This document shows, piece after piece, positions 45,321-54,176 of a DNA stretch of 64,000 nucleotides (position 1 is its first letter; the number at the start of each line of letters is the position of its first letter). The notes beneath the pieces were generated by a model. The model saw only the letters and a list, made by a program, of their open reading frames with translations. It was not told the DNA's origin and ran no database searches. A program made the position numbers and the translations under genes. The DNA is taken from the NCBI GenBank assembly GCA_009827225.1, contig WUAI01000013.1:1-64000 (forward strand). Direction: 5' to 3'. The DNA is from Flavobacteriaceae bacterium (GTDB lineage Bacteria; Bacteroidota; Bacteroidia; Flavobacteriales; Flavobacteriaceae).

Positions 45321-45872
45321 ATGCCAACCAACGAAATACATCCTGAATTATGGGTTGACAGATACTCTGATTATCTGTACAACTATACAATTGTTCGGGT
45401 GAATGATCATGAAATAGCTCAGGATCTTATTTCTGAAACGTTCCTTGCCGGATTGAAGTCGAAAGACAATTTCAAAGGAGAATCCACGGAGCGTACATGG
45501 CTCATTTCCATACTGAAACGAAAGATCATCGATTATTATCGAAAGATCAATTCGAACAAAGGAAAGGCCGAAGTGCGAGTTACCTATAGTGATGGAGATC
45601 AGGAGGGTGACTGGCTCGAAGAAAGAATAAGAGATCCTTTCGACAAAACTGCGGAGGACAAACTGGAGAATGAAGAATTGGGGATGGCTATATTCGGCTG
45701 CCTGGACGGATTACCGGAGAAACAGGCCCGGATTTTCAGAATGAAAACAATCGATGGTTTTGATACAGAAGCCATCTGTAATGAATTTGATATAACACCG
45801 TCTAATTTGTGGGTAATTATCCATCGAGCACGTAAAGCGATGGCCGATTGCCTGGAATCAAATTGGTTTTGA
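45321..45872 (+). CDS. ECF-type RNA polymerase sigma factor
   Basis: Extracytoplasmic-function sigma factors switch on small gene sets after a signal frees them from an anti-sigma factor. The 183-residue protein has region 2 (ELWVDRYSDYLYNYTIVRVN, DLISETFLAGLKSKDNFKGE, ERTWLISILKRKIIDYYRKI) and region 4 near residues 135-178 (IFGCLDGLPEKQARIFRMKT, then a helix-turn-helix ending VIIHRARKAMADCL). Seven nt later follows a very small zinc-type anti-sigma candidate. The target genes cannot be told from the window. Confidence 0.9.
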   Translation: MPTNEIHPELWVDRYSDYLYNYTIVRVNDHEIAQDLISETFLAGLKSKDNFKGESTERTWLISILKRKIIDYYRKINSNKGKAEVRVTYSDGDQEGDWLEERIRDPFDKTAEDKLENEELGMAIFGCLDGLPEKQARIFRMKTIDGFDTEAICNEFDITPSNLWVIIHRARKAMADCLESNWF

Positions 45873-45879
45873 TAAAACG

Positions 45880-46122
45880 ATGAAGATAAAACTAGAATGC
45901 CACGAGGCAAATCACATTTGTGACAAAAATCAATATAAGGAAGCTTCTTTTTGGGAAAAGGTGAAGCTTACCTTTCATTTGATCTATTGCAGGGCTTGCC
46001 GGGAATATACTGCACGAAATAATAAACTCACCAAAGCAGTCAAAAACCCTGAGGTAAAGACCTTCTCCTCTGCCGATAAGAATGCTCTAAAAGAAAAACT
46101 ACATCAGGAGCTTTCAAAATAA
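45880..46122 (+). CDS. Small ZAS-type anti-sigma candidate without membrane segment
   Basis: The 80-residue protein holds the pattern HLIYCRAC (H-x3-C-x2-C), which is the core of zinc-binding anti-sigma (ZAS) domains, plus an upstream CHEANHIC segment that could give the fourth ligand. There is no transmembrane segment and no sensor domain, so if it is an anti-sigma factor it is a soluble one, perhaps redox- or metal-responsive. It starts 7 nt after the sigma factor stop and is probably co-expressed. Its last 19 nt overlap the convergent UbiA-like gene. Function is inferred from position and motif. Confidence 0.78.
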   Translation: MKIKLECHEANHICDKNQYKEASFWEKVKLTFHLIYCRACREYTARNNKLTKAVKNPEVKTFSSADKNALKEKLHQELSK

Positions 46123-46934
46123 AACTTCAGTAACAAAAACAACCCTGCCCCAAAAATTGGTATCGCTTCTACCCAAAACGAAGCATAATATGGTGACCTC
46201 GCTCTATCGCTACCCGAAAGTGCAATCGCGCTTAAAATGCACATAGCGAATAGGCTAACAGTGTGTCGGAAGTTTAGTTCATCTTTAAAATATTCCATAG
46301 CAATGCACGATAGCAAAAGAATTACTCCCATCATCTTGGTCCTTCCTATTCCAAGTATTTGCGGAAGAGTCCTTAACTGGGGTTTATCATAGGGTAAATC
46401 ACGGATTTCAAAAGGCAGTGTAAGGACAATGACAATAAAAAATCGTTGGAAGAATGTTAACCAACGGTCCATGTTCATTTCTTCGGAAATATCTAGAAAA
46501 GGTACAATAGTAGTTACCCCGGCCCAAACGATACCCACCAAAAATATCTTTACACCTGAAAAAGTTCTGAAATTCTTCTTCCCAAAAACAGGGAATGCAT
46601 ATAAGAAGGTAAGGAGGCCAAAAAACACCGTAGCTCCGAGTATTTTCCAATCGATCATAAAAGCAAAATAAATTGCCACTATAGAACACAGACCTGAAAA
46701 AATCTGGATGCTCTTTAATGAATTTGTGAGGCTTCGATGATGCAATCCGGCCACCCTGGCATATTTAACAAAATTATAACCACTTATGGTGCATAAAAAA
46801 AGGAATAAAACGAGTGAAAAAGCAGGTGTTTTGTTTAACTCCCAATAGGTGATCAGTGCCAAAGAGAGCACCGCCAACGCTACATGTATACTACTGTTGA
46901 TATAAAACCGGAACAAGCGCCGAAGGGTCTGCAT
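46104..46934 (-). CDS. UbiA-like integral membrane protein
   Basis: The 276-residue protein has about eight or nine membrane segments. The stretch EIRDLPYDKPQLRTLPQILG (about residues 177-196) resembles the second Asp-rich motif of UbiA-family prenyltransferases. The first motif, NDxxDxxxD, is missing: the equivalent place reads SGYNFVKYARVAG. It could be a divergent or non-catalytic family member. It is alone in its unit, with a -7 box lying against the start codon, and its 3' end overlaps the small anti-sigma candidate gene by 19 nt. Confidence 0.72.
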   Translation of the reverse strand: MQTLRRLFRFYINSSIHVALAVLSLALITYWELNKTPAFSLVLFLFLCTISGYNFVKYARVAGLHHRSLTNSLKSIQIFSGLCSIVAIYFAFMIDWKILGATVFFGLLTFLYAFPVFGKKNFRTFSGVKIFLVGIVWAGVTTIVPFLDISEEMNMDRWLTFFQRFFIVIVLTLPFEIRDLPYDKPQLRTLPQILGIGRTKMMGVILLLSCIAMEYFKDELNFRHTVSLFAMCILSAIALSGSDRARSPYYASFWVEAIPIFGAGLFLLLKFYFESS

Positions 46935-46938
46935 TAAA

Positions 46939-46946
46939 CAAAAATA
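46939..46946 (-). promoter_or_regulatory. -7 box of the UbiA-like gene
   Basis: On the minus strand TATTTTTG (46946-46939) is a perfect -7 box and ends 4 nt before the ATG at 46934. Transcription is expected to begin at or beside the start codon. No good -33 triplet was found. Confidence 0.55.
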
Positions 46947-47031
46947 GCCAAAGTGTTAGTAACTTGTCTTTTTCGTTGAAAAATAATGATTTCAGCGGCT
47001 TTTTAATGATAATATTATTGGTGATATGTCG

Positions 47032-47039
47032 TAATTTTG
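47032..47039 (+). promoter_or_regulatory. -7 box of gcvP
   Basis: TAATTTTG (47032-47039) is a perfect -7 box. Transcription should start near 47046, giving a leader of about 16 nt before the gcvP ATG at 47062. A TTG triplet at the right distance was not found. No glycine-riboswitch-like structure fits in so short a leader. Confidence 0.55.
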
Positions 47040-47061
47040 CACATAATTTAATAGATCCTCA

Positions 47062-49914
47062 ATGAACACCGATTCTTTTGCTCTTCGACATATTGGTCCG
47101 CGCCGTAGCGACCTTCCAAAAATGTTAGAAACCATAGGGGTAGAAAGTATGGAACAACTTGTTTTCGAAACTATCCCCGAAGATATCCGATTGGACAAAC
47201 CCATCGAGCTGGACACAGCCATGAGTGAACAGGAGTTTCTGGAACATATTCACAGCTTGGCGGATCAAAACAGGGTGTTCAAATCCTATATTGGTTTGGG
47301 GTATCATCATTCTCCCACTCCTCCGGTAATTCAACGTAATATTTTGGAAAACCCGGGATGGTATACCGCTTACACACCTTACCAGGCAGAGATTGCCCAG
47401 GGAAGATTGGAAGCACTGCTCAATTTCCAGACTATGATCTCTGATCTTACCGGAATGGAACTGGCCAATGCATCATTGTTGGATGAAGCGACGGCAGCCG
47501 CGGAAGCGATGTCATTGCTTTTTGCAGTTCGAGAGAGAGATCAGAAGAAAAATAATGTGGTCAAGTTTTTTGTGTCTAACGAGGTTCTGCCGCAAACAAA
47601 GTCCCTTTTAGAAACCAGGTCCAAACCTTTGGGCATTGAACTGGTTTATGGAGATCACGAAACCTTTGAATTTTCATCGGATTACTTTGGGGGATTGCTT
47701 CAGTATCCGGGAAAGAGCGGAATGGTCTATGATTATTCCGACTTCATTAAAAAAGCTAAAGATGCACAAATAAAGATCGCCGTTGCCGCGGATATACTCA
47801 GCTTGGTAAAACTTGAAGCACCCGGTAATTTGGGAGTGGATGTTGTCGTGGGAACCACTCAGCGATTTGGTATTCCTTTAGGTTATGGAGGCCCACATGC
47901 TGCCTATTTCGCGACTAAAGAATCGTACAAAAGAAATATTCCTGGTAGGATTATCGGTGTCACCCGGGACACTGATGGAAACCGCGCGTTACGTATGGCG
48001 CTTCAAACCCGGGAGCAACACATTAAGAGAGACAAGGCTACCTCTAATATTTGTACCGCCCAAGTGCTTCTTGCCGTTATGGCCGGTATGTATGCTGTGT
48101 ATCACGGTCCGGAGGGTCTTACCTATATTGCGAACAAAGTTCATAAGGCTGCGGCTACCATTGCCGATGCTCTCGAGCGACTTGGCTATTATCAGGCCAA
48201 CGAAACTTACTTCGATACGCTACAAATAAAAACTTCCGGCAACTCGATTCGAGAGATTGCTGAAAAAAATAAAATCAATTTCTATTACCCTGATGATGAT
48301 ACAATTTCCATCGCCATAAACGAAGGAATTTCGATCAAGGATGCAAATTCTATCATCGCAGTTTTTGCAAATGCAGCGGGTAAAGAACCTATAGTCATCG
48401 AATCCTGGATTGAGGATTCTGCTGTTCCCGCTTCCGTAGAAAGAAAATCAGAATTTCTCACCAACGAAGTATTCAATTCCTACCATAGTGAAACGGAATT
48501 GATGCGATATATCAAAAAACTGGAACGCAAGGATCTGGCCCTGAATCATTCCATGATATCCTTAGGTTCCTGCACCATGAAATTAAATGCCGCAGCGGAA
48601 ATGTTACCGTTGAGCGATGCCCGATGGGGAAATATCCATCCTTTTGCCCCGGTTGAACAAGCAAAGGGATACCAATTGATGCTCGATAAATTAGCTGCGC
48701 AATTAACAGAGATCACCGGCTTTGCGGGTACTTCGTTACAACCTAACTCTGGAGCACAGGGGGAATATGCCGGGTTAATGGTAATCAAAGCTTACCACGA
48801 ATCAAGGGGAGATTCACATAGGAATATCTGTCTCATTCCTTCATCTGCGCATGGTACGAATCCTGCGAGTGCTGTTATGGCAGGAATGAAAGTTGTAGTA
48901 ACAAAGGCTTCTGAAGATGGAAATATTGATGTAGAAGATTTACGTGCAAAAGCGATTGAGCATCAAGATCATCTGGCAGCCCTAATGGTGACTTATCCAT
49001 CTACTCACGGGGTGTATGAATCGGCCATTCGGGAGATCACCGGAATTATTCACGAATATGGCGGACAGGTCTATATGGATGGTGCCAATATGAACGCACA
49101 GGTGGCGCTTACCCATCCGGGTGCGATTGGAGCAGATGTGTGTCATTTGAATCTTCACAAGACCTTTGCGATTCCCCACGGAGGAGGAGGACCGGGTGTT
49201 GGTCCTATTTGTGTTGCGACGCAGCTGGTTCCGTTCTTACCGAATAATCCTATTATTCCCACAGGTGGTGAGCAGGCGATTTCTGCAATTTCTGCCGCGC
49301 CCTGGGGCAGTGCATTGGCGTGCATAATATCCTACGGTTATATCTGCATGTTGGGTGAGAATGGCTTGAAGAAATCCACGCAATATGCCATACTAAATGC
49401 CAACTACATCAAAGAACGACTGGATGGCTATTTCGAAACTTTGTATACTGGGGAACGAGGCCGGGCTGCACATGAGATGATTATCGATTGCCGACCGTTC
49501 AAAGAAAAGGGAATTGAAGTTACCGATATTGCCAAAAGATTGATGGACTACGGATTCCATGCTCCTACGGTATCATTCCCGGTGGCGGGAACCATAATGA
49601 TCGAGCCTACCGAAAGTGAAAGCAAAGAAGAACTGGACCGATTTTGCGAGGCTATGATCTCCATTCGCAAGGAGATTGACAGCGTTTCCAAGGAGAATCC
49701 TAACAATGTCCTGAAAAATGCACCCCATACCCAGGCAATGGTTACAAATGACAGTTGGGAGTTACCTTACTCAAGAGAAAAGGCTGCCTTCCCGTTGGAT
49801 TATGTAAGTGACAATAAATTCTGGCCTTCGGTAAGACGAGTTGATGATGCCTACGGGGATAGAAATCTAATTTGCACCTGCGCACCCATCGAAAGCTATA
49901 TGGAAATCAATTAA
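47062..49914 (+). CDS. gcvP: Glycine dehydrogenase (decarboxylating), P-protein
   Basis: GcvP is the PLP-dependent decarboxylase of the glycine cleavage system, passing the aminomethyl group to the lipoyl H-protein. The 950-residue single-chain form holds both halves: MNTDSFALRHIGPRRSDLPK at the start and the PLP-lysine motif HLNLHKTFAIPHGGGGPGVG with Lys700, preceded by SSAHGTNPASAVMAGMKVVV. Length is normal. The T- and H-protein genes are not nearby. It stands alone, with 158 nt to the next gene. Confidence 0.97.
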   Translation: MNTDSFALRHIGPRRSDLPKMLETIGVESMEQLVFETIPEDIRLDKPIELDTAMSEQEFLEHIHSLADQNRVFKSYIGLGYHHSPTPPVIQRNILENPGWYTAYTPYQAEIAQGRLEALLNFQTMISDLTGMELANASLLDEATAAAEAMSLLFAVRERDQKKNNVVKFFVSNEVLPQTKSLLETRSKPLGIELVYGDHETFEFSSDYFGGLLQYPGKSGMVYDYSDFIKKAKDAQIKIAVAADILSLVKLEAPGNLGVDVVVGTTQRFGIPLGYGGPHAAYFATKESYKRNIPGRIIGVTRDTDGNRALRMALQTREQHIKRDKATSNICTAQVLLAVMAGMYAVYHGPEGLTYIANKVHKAAATIADALERLGYYQANETYFDTLQIKTSGNSIREIAEKNKINFYYPDDDTISIAINEGISIKDANSIIAVFANAAGKEPIVIESWIEDSAVPASVERKSEFLTNEVFNSYHSETELMRYIKKLERKDLALNHSMISLGSCTMKLNAAAEMLPLSDARWGNIHPFAPVEQAKGYQLMLDKLAAQLTEITGFAGTSLQPNSGAQGEYAGLMVIKAYHESRGDSHRNICLIPSSAHGTNPASAVMAGMKVVVTKASEDGNIDVEDLRAKAIEHQDHLAALMVTYPSTHGVYESAIREITGIIHEYGGQVYMDGANMNAQVALTHPGAIGADVCHLNLHKTFAIPHGGGGPGVGPICVATQLVPFLPNNPIIPTGGEQAISAISAAPWGSALACIISYGYICMLGENGLKKSTQYAILNANYIKERLDGYFETLYTGERGRAAHEMIIDCRPFKEKGIEVTDIAKRLMDYGFHAPTVSFPVAGTIMIEPTESESKEELDRFCEAMISIRKEIDSVSKENPNNVLKNAPHTQAMVTNDSWELPYSREKAAFPLDYVSDNKFWPSVRRVDDAYGDRNLICTCAPIESYMEIN

Positions 49915-50072
49915 GATTTTTGGGCTCTTCGAAAGCAAAATAGAGGTCAAAGTTCTAGATTTTTCTCAGTATTATTCGCTTTTTTTGAGAATCGTTCAAT
50001 TTTCATTGATTTTCTTACTGTGAAGACGATTTCCTATACGGTTTTACTTACATTTAACAAATTTTGAAACAT

Positions 50073-51137
50073 ATGAGAAGTAAGATAATTGGAGTTGGAA
50101 GCTTTATCCCCAGTAAAGTTGCCACAAATGAAGGTTTTGAAAATCATGATTTTTATACTGAAGACGGCTCCCCTTTCGACCATGACAATGCTGTGATTAT
50201 CGAAAAGTTCAAGGCGATTACCGGTATTGCTGAAAGACGCTACATTAAGGATAACTTGGTGACTTCTGAGATCGCTCAATTTGCCGCTGAAAATGCATTA
50301 AAAGATGCCCGGATCGATAAAGAAACCCTGGATTATATAATTGTTGCTCATAACTATGGAGATGTGAAACATGGAACACAGCAAAGTGATACCGTGCCTA
50401 GCCTGGCTTCAAGGGTCAAGCATCTGCTCCGTATTAAAAATCCGAAATGTGTCGCCTACGATATTCTCTTTGGTTGTCCGGGTTGGGTGGAAGGAATGAT
50501 CCAGGCCGAAGCCTATATTAAGTCGGGTCTGGCCAAGCGTTGCATGGTAATAGGTGCTGAAGCACTGTCACGGGTTGTGGACCAACACGATCGTGATTCA
50601 ATGATCTATAGTGACGGCGCAGGAGCCACCATTGTGGAGGGAGTGGATGAATCCTCCCAAAGCGGAGTTCTGGCTCATGCAAGTGCCACTTACACCTACG
50701 ATGAGGCTCATTTCATTTATTTTGGTGAATCCAATAACCAGGAATTAAACGATGCCCGACGCTATATCAAAATGTATGGTCGGAAGATCTATGAATTCGC
50801 GTTAAGTAACGTACCGAATGCTATGAAAGATTGCCTCGATGAGGCTGGAATTTCAATCGATGAAGTGAAAAAAGTATTCATTCATCAGGCGAACGAAAAA
50901 ATGGACGAGGCCATCATTAAGCGATTCTTTAAATTATATGGCAAAGAAGCTCCGCACGATGTAATGCCCATGACTATTGACAAATTGGGAAATTCGAGCG
51001 TCGCAACGGTTCCTACTGTTTTCGACCTGGTGGTGAAAGGAAAATTGGATGGACACAATGTAAAGCAGGGAGACATCGTTATATTTGCTAGTGTTGGTGC
51101 AGGGATGAACATCAATGCTATAGTTTATCGAATGTAA
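50073..51137 (+). CDS. 3-oxoacyl-ACP synthase III family protein
   Basis: Enzymes of this type condense an acyl-CoA with malonyl-ACP or related substrates. The ATG at 50073 gives 354 residues; a TTG three codons earlier is less likely. The thiolase-fold triad is intact: Cys135 in DILFGCPGW, His271 in FIHQANEKM and Asn307 in LGNSSV. The Cys context FGCPG differs from the AACAG of FabH, so a specialised role in lipid or pigment synthesis is plausible but unproven. A methyltransferase gene follows 3 nt later. A near -7 box, TACATTTA, lies at 50049-50056. Confidence 0.88.
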   Translation: MRSKIIGVGSFIPSKVATNEGFENHDFYTEDGSPFDHDNAVIIEKFKAITGIAERRYIKDNLVTSEIAQFAAENALKDARIDKETLDYIIVAHNYGDVKHGTQQSDTVPSLASRVKHLLRIKNPKCVAYDILFGCPGWVEGMIQAEAYIKSGLAKRCMVIGAEALSRVVDQHDRDSMIYSDGAGATIVEGVDESSQSGVLAHASATYTYDEAHFIYFGESNNQELNDARRYIKMYGRKIYEFALSNVPNAMKDCLDEAGISIDEVKKVFIHQANEKMDEAIIKRFFKLYGKEAPHDVMPMTIDKLGNSSVATVPTVFDLVVKGKLDGHNVKQGDIVIFASVGAGMNINAIVYRM

Positions 51138-51140
51138 CTT

Positions 51141-51665
51141 ATGTACGAAGGAAAATATCCGAAAAAACGATACAAACATACCCTCCGATTCCTCAAGGAG
51201 TTTGTAAATAAAGATGATAAGATCCTGGATCTAGGGGTCGAGAATCCATTTTCAGAAATTTTAATTTCCAACGGTTTTTCAGTTACAAATACCCAGGGGG
51301 AAGATTTGGACCTGGACACTTCCGCAGTGCAAAATGACACCTATGATGTAGTCACCGCCTTCGAAATTTTTGAACATCTTGTTTCTCCCTTCAATGTCTT
51401 GCAGGATATAAAAGCTAAAAGACTTGTAGCCTCCGTGCCGCTCAAATTATGGTTCGCTTCTGCTTATAAAAGTAAAACCGATGAACGAGACCGACACTAT
51501 CATGAATTTGAAGACTGGCAGTTCGACTGGCTACTAGAAAAATCAGGTTGGAAGATAAAAAAGCGTGAAAAATTCACCAATCCGGTGAAGAAAGTGGGTA
51601 TCCGGCCTATACTCAGAAGGTTCACACCGCGATACTATCTTATCTATGCGGAAAGAAAATTATAA
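51141..51665 (+). CDS. Small SAM-dependent methyltransferase
   Basis: The 174-residue protein resembles class I methyltransferases: the SAM-binding strand DDKILDLGVENPFSEILISN replaces the usual GxGxG by GVENP, TYDVVTAFEIFEHLVSPFNV gives motif-IV-like text with the EHL typical of the Methyltransf_11/23 group. It is shorter than most (about 200-250). The substrate is unknown. Start is 3 nt after the KAS III-like gene, so the two are probably coupled. It ends 3 nt from the convergent FG-GAP gene. Confidence 0.8.
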   Translation: MYEGKYPKKRYKHTLRFLKEFVNKDDKILDLGVENPFSEILISNGFSVTNTQGEDLDLDTSAVQNDTYDVVTAFEIFEHLVSPFNVLQDIKAKRLVASVPLKLWFASAYKSKTDERDRHYHEFEDWQFDWLLEKSGWKIKKREKFTNPVKKVGIRPILRRFTPRYYLIYAERKL

Positions 51666-51668
51666 GAG

Positions 51669-53222
51669 TTACTGCTTGATAAGTTTAAATGTGCCAGATC
51701 TCCCATCTGTATTTATTACCTGAATGACATATCCTCCCACCGGGAGATAAGAAACGTCGAATTTATTCACTGAAACATTCTCAAATTCCATCACCTTCCT
51801 TCCCTGAAGATTATATATCTCTATTTTGGATACGTCATCGATTATATTTAGACTGAATGACTTTCGACTTGGGTTGGGCGCTACGATCAACTGATCTGGA
51901 CTGTCCATTGCTTCAATTGATAATATTTCTCCTAACTGTAATATCCAAACGCTGCCTTTCTCCTGACCTCTGTCACTGTCGCCGAATGCACCGGCCGCAA
52001 ATGAATCTCTTTCAGTAAGACTCCCTACATAGCAAGTAGAAAACCCGAAAGAATCTCCTGCTGTCAAATTACCAAGAAACAAGGAATACCCTTCGGAATA
52101 CTGAAAATGATTCGCTACAGTCCCATCCTCGTTGAGGTTTAAAACATAGAATGACCCAAAATTAGGTCCTATATCGTGGTCGTATCCCCGGGCTCCTACT
52201 ATGATTTCCGTAAGTCCGTCTTCATTAATATCACGGCTCAGATCCACAGAGATGCCAAAAAACATCTGGTCATTGAATTCGGCTGTAAAATTACCGACTG
52301 TATTGCTAATCTTTTGATATGAAGCCACTGTTCCATCACTATTCATAAACAGTATGTAAACTGCACCATAATTGGGACCACCATCATCATCGCGGTATGC
52401 CCCCACTGCTAATTCAATAACACCGTCGCCATTTAAATCCCCAATGTTTGCTACCGATCCGCCAAAATAGTCCTCATGCAGGATTACTCCTTCCATTCCA
52501 CCATTGGTGGCACTAATTTTCTGGTAAAAATCCACAGTCAAATCCGGCTTCAAGAACAAGATATAAACAGCTCCCCTATCGGAGCCTCCGTCCTTATCAC
52601 GACGAGCAGAAACTGCAATGTCATTCATTCCGTCGCCATTTAAATCTCCCAATAATGCCACATCGGTTCCAAATACATCCCAGTCGTTCATAGGTGCATT
52701 GAAATTTCCAAAGGTGTCGCTTATCTTAACTTGAGATGCTACGGTTCCGTCCGTATTTAAGGAAAGGATCCAGACAGCGCCATGATTCAGTCCTCCGTCA
52801 CCGTCATATTCAGCGCCCACGGCAAGTTCTATTAAGCCATCATCATTGATATCTCCTAAAAACTCTAAAGAAGAACCAAAGATGTCCCAGGTATCCAATG
52901 CTCCGGTGAATCCTCCTTCCGTGTCACTAATTTTTTGGGTTGCTGCAACCTCACCCAAAGGGTTTAGAAACAAAATATAGACAGCACCTTTTTGCGTTCC
53001 ACCGTCGTCATCTTTAAGCGCTCCCACCGCCAGGTCGGTTACACCGTCGTTGTTAAGATCTCCAATATTTTCCACCGCATAGCCAAACCAATCCTCTAAA
53101 TCGAGAACTAAAGGAAGGCCTCCTTGACCATCTTCTATTTTTGAATACATGGAAACCCCATATTCTTGTGAAAATATCTGGCAAGAGAATAACAGACAGA
53201 TTGTGAATAAAATAGGTTTCAT
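51669..53222 (-). CDS. Type IX-secreted FG-GAP repeat protein
   Basis: The ATG at 53222 gives 517 residues with a signal peptide, MKPILFTICLLFSCQIFSQ. The body is a set of FG-GAP (integrin alpha-like) repeats with calcium-loop motifs DLNNDG, DINDDG, DLNGDG, DLNGDG and DINEDG beginning at residues 55, 124, 193, 262 and 331: an exact period of 69 residues. A sixth, decayed repeat (SLTERD) starts near 401. The last ~80 residues are a type IX sorting domain: APNPSRKSFSLNI, EIYNLQGRKVMEF and VGGYVIQVINTDG. It is probably a cell-surface or secreted adhesin-like propeller. Confidence 0.88.
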   Translation of the reverse strand: MKPILFTICLLFSCQIFSQEYGVSMYSKIEDGQGGLPLVLDLEDWFGYAVENIGDLNNDGVTDLAVGALKDDDGGTQKGAVYILFLNPLGEVAATQKISDTEGGFTGALDTWDIFGSSLEFLGDINDDGLIELAVGAEYDGDGGLNHGAVWILSLNTDGTVASQVKISDTFGNFNAPMNDWDVFGTDVALLGDLNGDGMNDIAVSARRDKDGGSDRGAVYILFLKPDLTVDFYQKISATNGGMEGVILHEDYFGGSVANIGDLNGDGVIELAVGAYRDDDGGPNYGAVYILFMNSDGTVASYQKISNTVGNFTAEFNDQMFFGISVDLSRDINEDGLTEIIVGARGYDHDIGPNFGSFYVLNLNEDGTVANHFQYSEGYSLFLGNLTAGDSFGFSTCYVGSLTERDSFAAGAFGDSDRGQEKGSVWILQLGEILSIEAMDSPDQLIVAPNPSRKSFSLNIIDDVSKIEIYNLQGRKVMEFENVSVNKFDVSYLPVGGYVIQVINTDGRSGTFKLIKQ

Positions 53223-53270
53223 AACAGCGCTTTTTGTAAATATACACAATTATTGAACTACATTTACGTG

Positions 53271-54110
53271 ATGAAAATCGGCATAGTCGTACCTATTCAC
53301 AATGAAGAAGCTTACCTCGAGCGATTCTTAAAATCGCTTGAAAGGCAAACTCTACAACCAGATTGCATTATTCTGGTGGACGATAATTCTACGGATTCTT
53401 CAAATGACATAATTGCTGATTTTACCGCTAAACATGACCACATAAAATCAATAAGAATACAATCGCACCCAGAGCATGTACCGGGTGCCAAAGTGATCCA
53501 CGCTTTTTATAAGGGCCATCAGTTTCTGCCTAATGATATGGATTTAGTGGGAAAATTCGACGCAGACCTGGAACTACCTCGAGATTACTTTTTGAAAGTT
53601 TCTGAATTATTTCAAAATGATCCCAAGTTGGGAATGGCCGGCGGAAATCTATTTATCCCTTCAGGTGAGAACTGGATTTACGAGAACATTTCAGAAAAAA
53701 CAAAACTTCGCGGGCCCATCAAGTTGTATCGAAATAAATGTTTTGAAGATATTGGAGGATTGAAGAAATCAATAGGTTGGGACACGGTGGACGGATATCT
53801 GGCCGAATTCTATGATTGGAAAATCAAGACCATCCCGGACTTGAAAGTGAAGCACCTGAAACCCACAGGGAAAGGTTATACGAAATCGGATGCCGCCTTG
53901 CAGGGTCAAGCATTTAAAAAAATGAGATATGGGTTTGTCCTCTCTTTCATTGCCCTTGGGAAATTAGCCATCAAAAAAAAGAGCATTTCATTCTTTTTTA
54001 AAGGTCTTATCGGATATTTTAAAACAAAGAGTGACTTCCTCGTCACAAAAGAAGAGGGAAAATATATTCGAAAGTACCGTTGGGTAAAAATTAGATCCAA
54101 ATTTGCTTAG
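53271..54110 (+). CDS. Family 2 glycosyltransferase
   Basis: GT2 enzymes transfer sugars from nucleotide donors, commonly in polysaccharide or glycolipid synthesis. The ATG at 53271 gives 279 residues starting MKIGIVVPIHNEEAYLERFL; six codons upstream in the frame are rejected because the family begins at this strand. The donor-binding region LVDDNSTDSS and the DxD motif FDADLE (Asp97, Asp99) are visible. No membrane segments, so it acts on the cytoplasmic face. A -7-like TACATTTA lies 4 nt before the ATG. It diverges from the FG-GAP gene with only 48 nt between. Confidence 0.9.
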   Translation: MKIGIVVPIHNEEAYLERFLKSLERQTLQPDCIILVDDNSTDSSNDIIADFTAKHDHIKSIRIQSHPEHVPGAKVIHAFYKGHQFLPNDMDLVGKFDADLELPRDYFLKVSELFQNDPKLGMAGGNLFIPSGENWIYENISEKTKLRGPIKLYRNKCFEDIGGLKKSIGWDTVDGYLAEFYDWKIKTIPDLKVKHLKPTGKGYTKSDAALQGQAFKKMRYGFVLSFIALGKLAIKKKSISFFFKGLIGYFKTKSDFLVTKEEGKYIRKYRWVKIRSKFA

Positions 54111-54130
54111 ATTAAAACGTTCAATTTACC

Positions 54131-54158
54131 TTGTACTAAACCAATCTTCTTACTTTTG
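54131..54158 (+). promoter_or_regulatory. Promoter of the alkaline phosphatase gene
   Basis: TTG (54131-54133) and a perfect -7 box TACTTTTG (54151-54158) are 17 nt apart. Transcription should start near 54165, about 12 nt before the ATG. No Pho-box-like direct repeats were recognised upstream. Confidence 0.7.
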
Positions 54159-54176
54159 ACAATCATTACCGAATTT

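Noticed and set aside
46947-47061. Glycine riboswitch before gcvP
   Set aside because: The expected leader is only about 16 nt and no tandem aptamer structure is visible.
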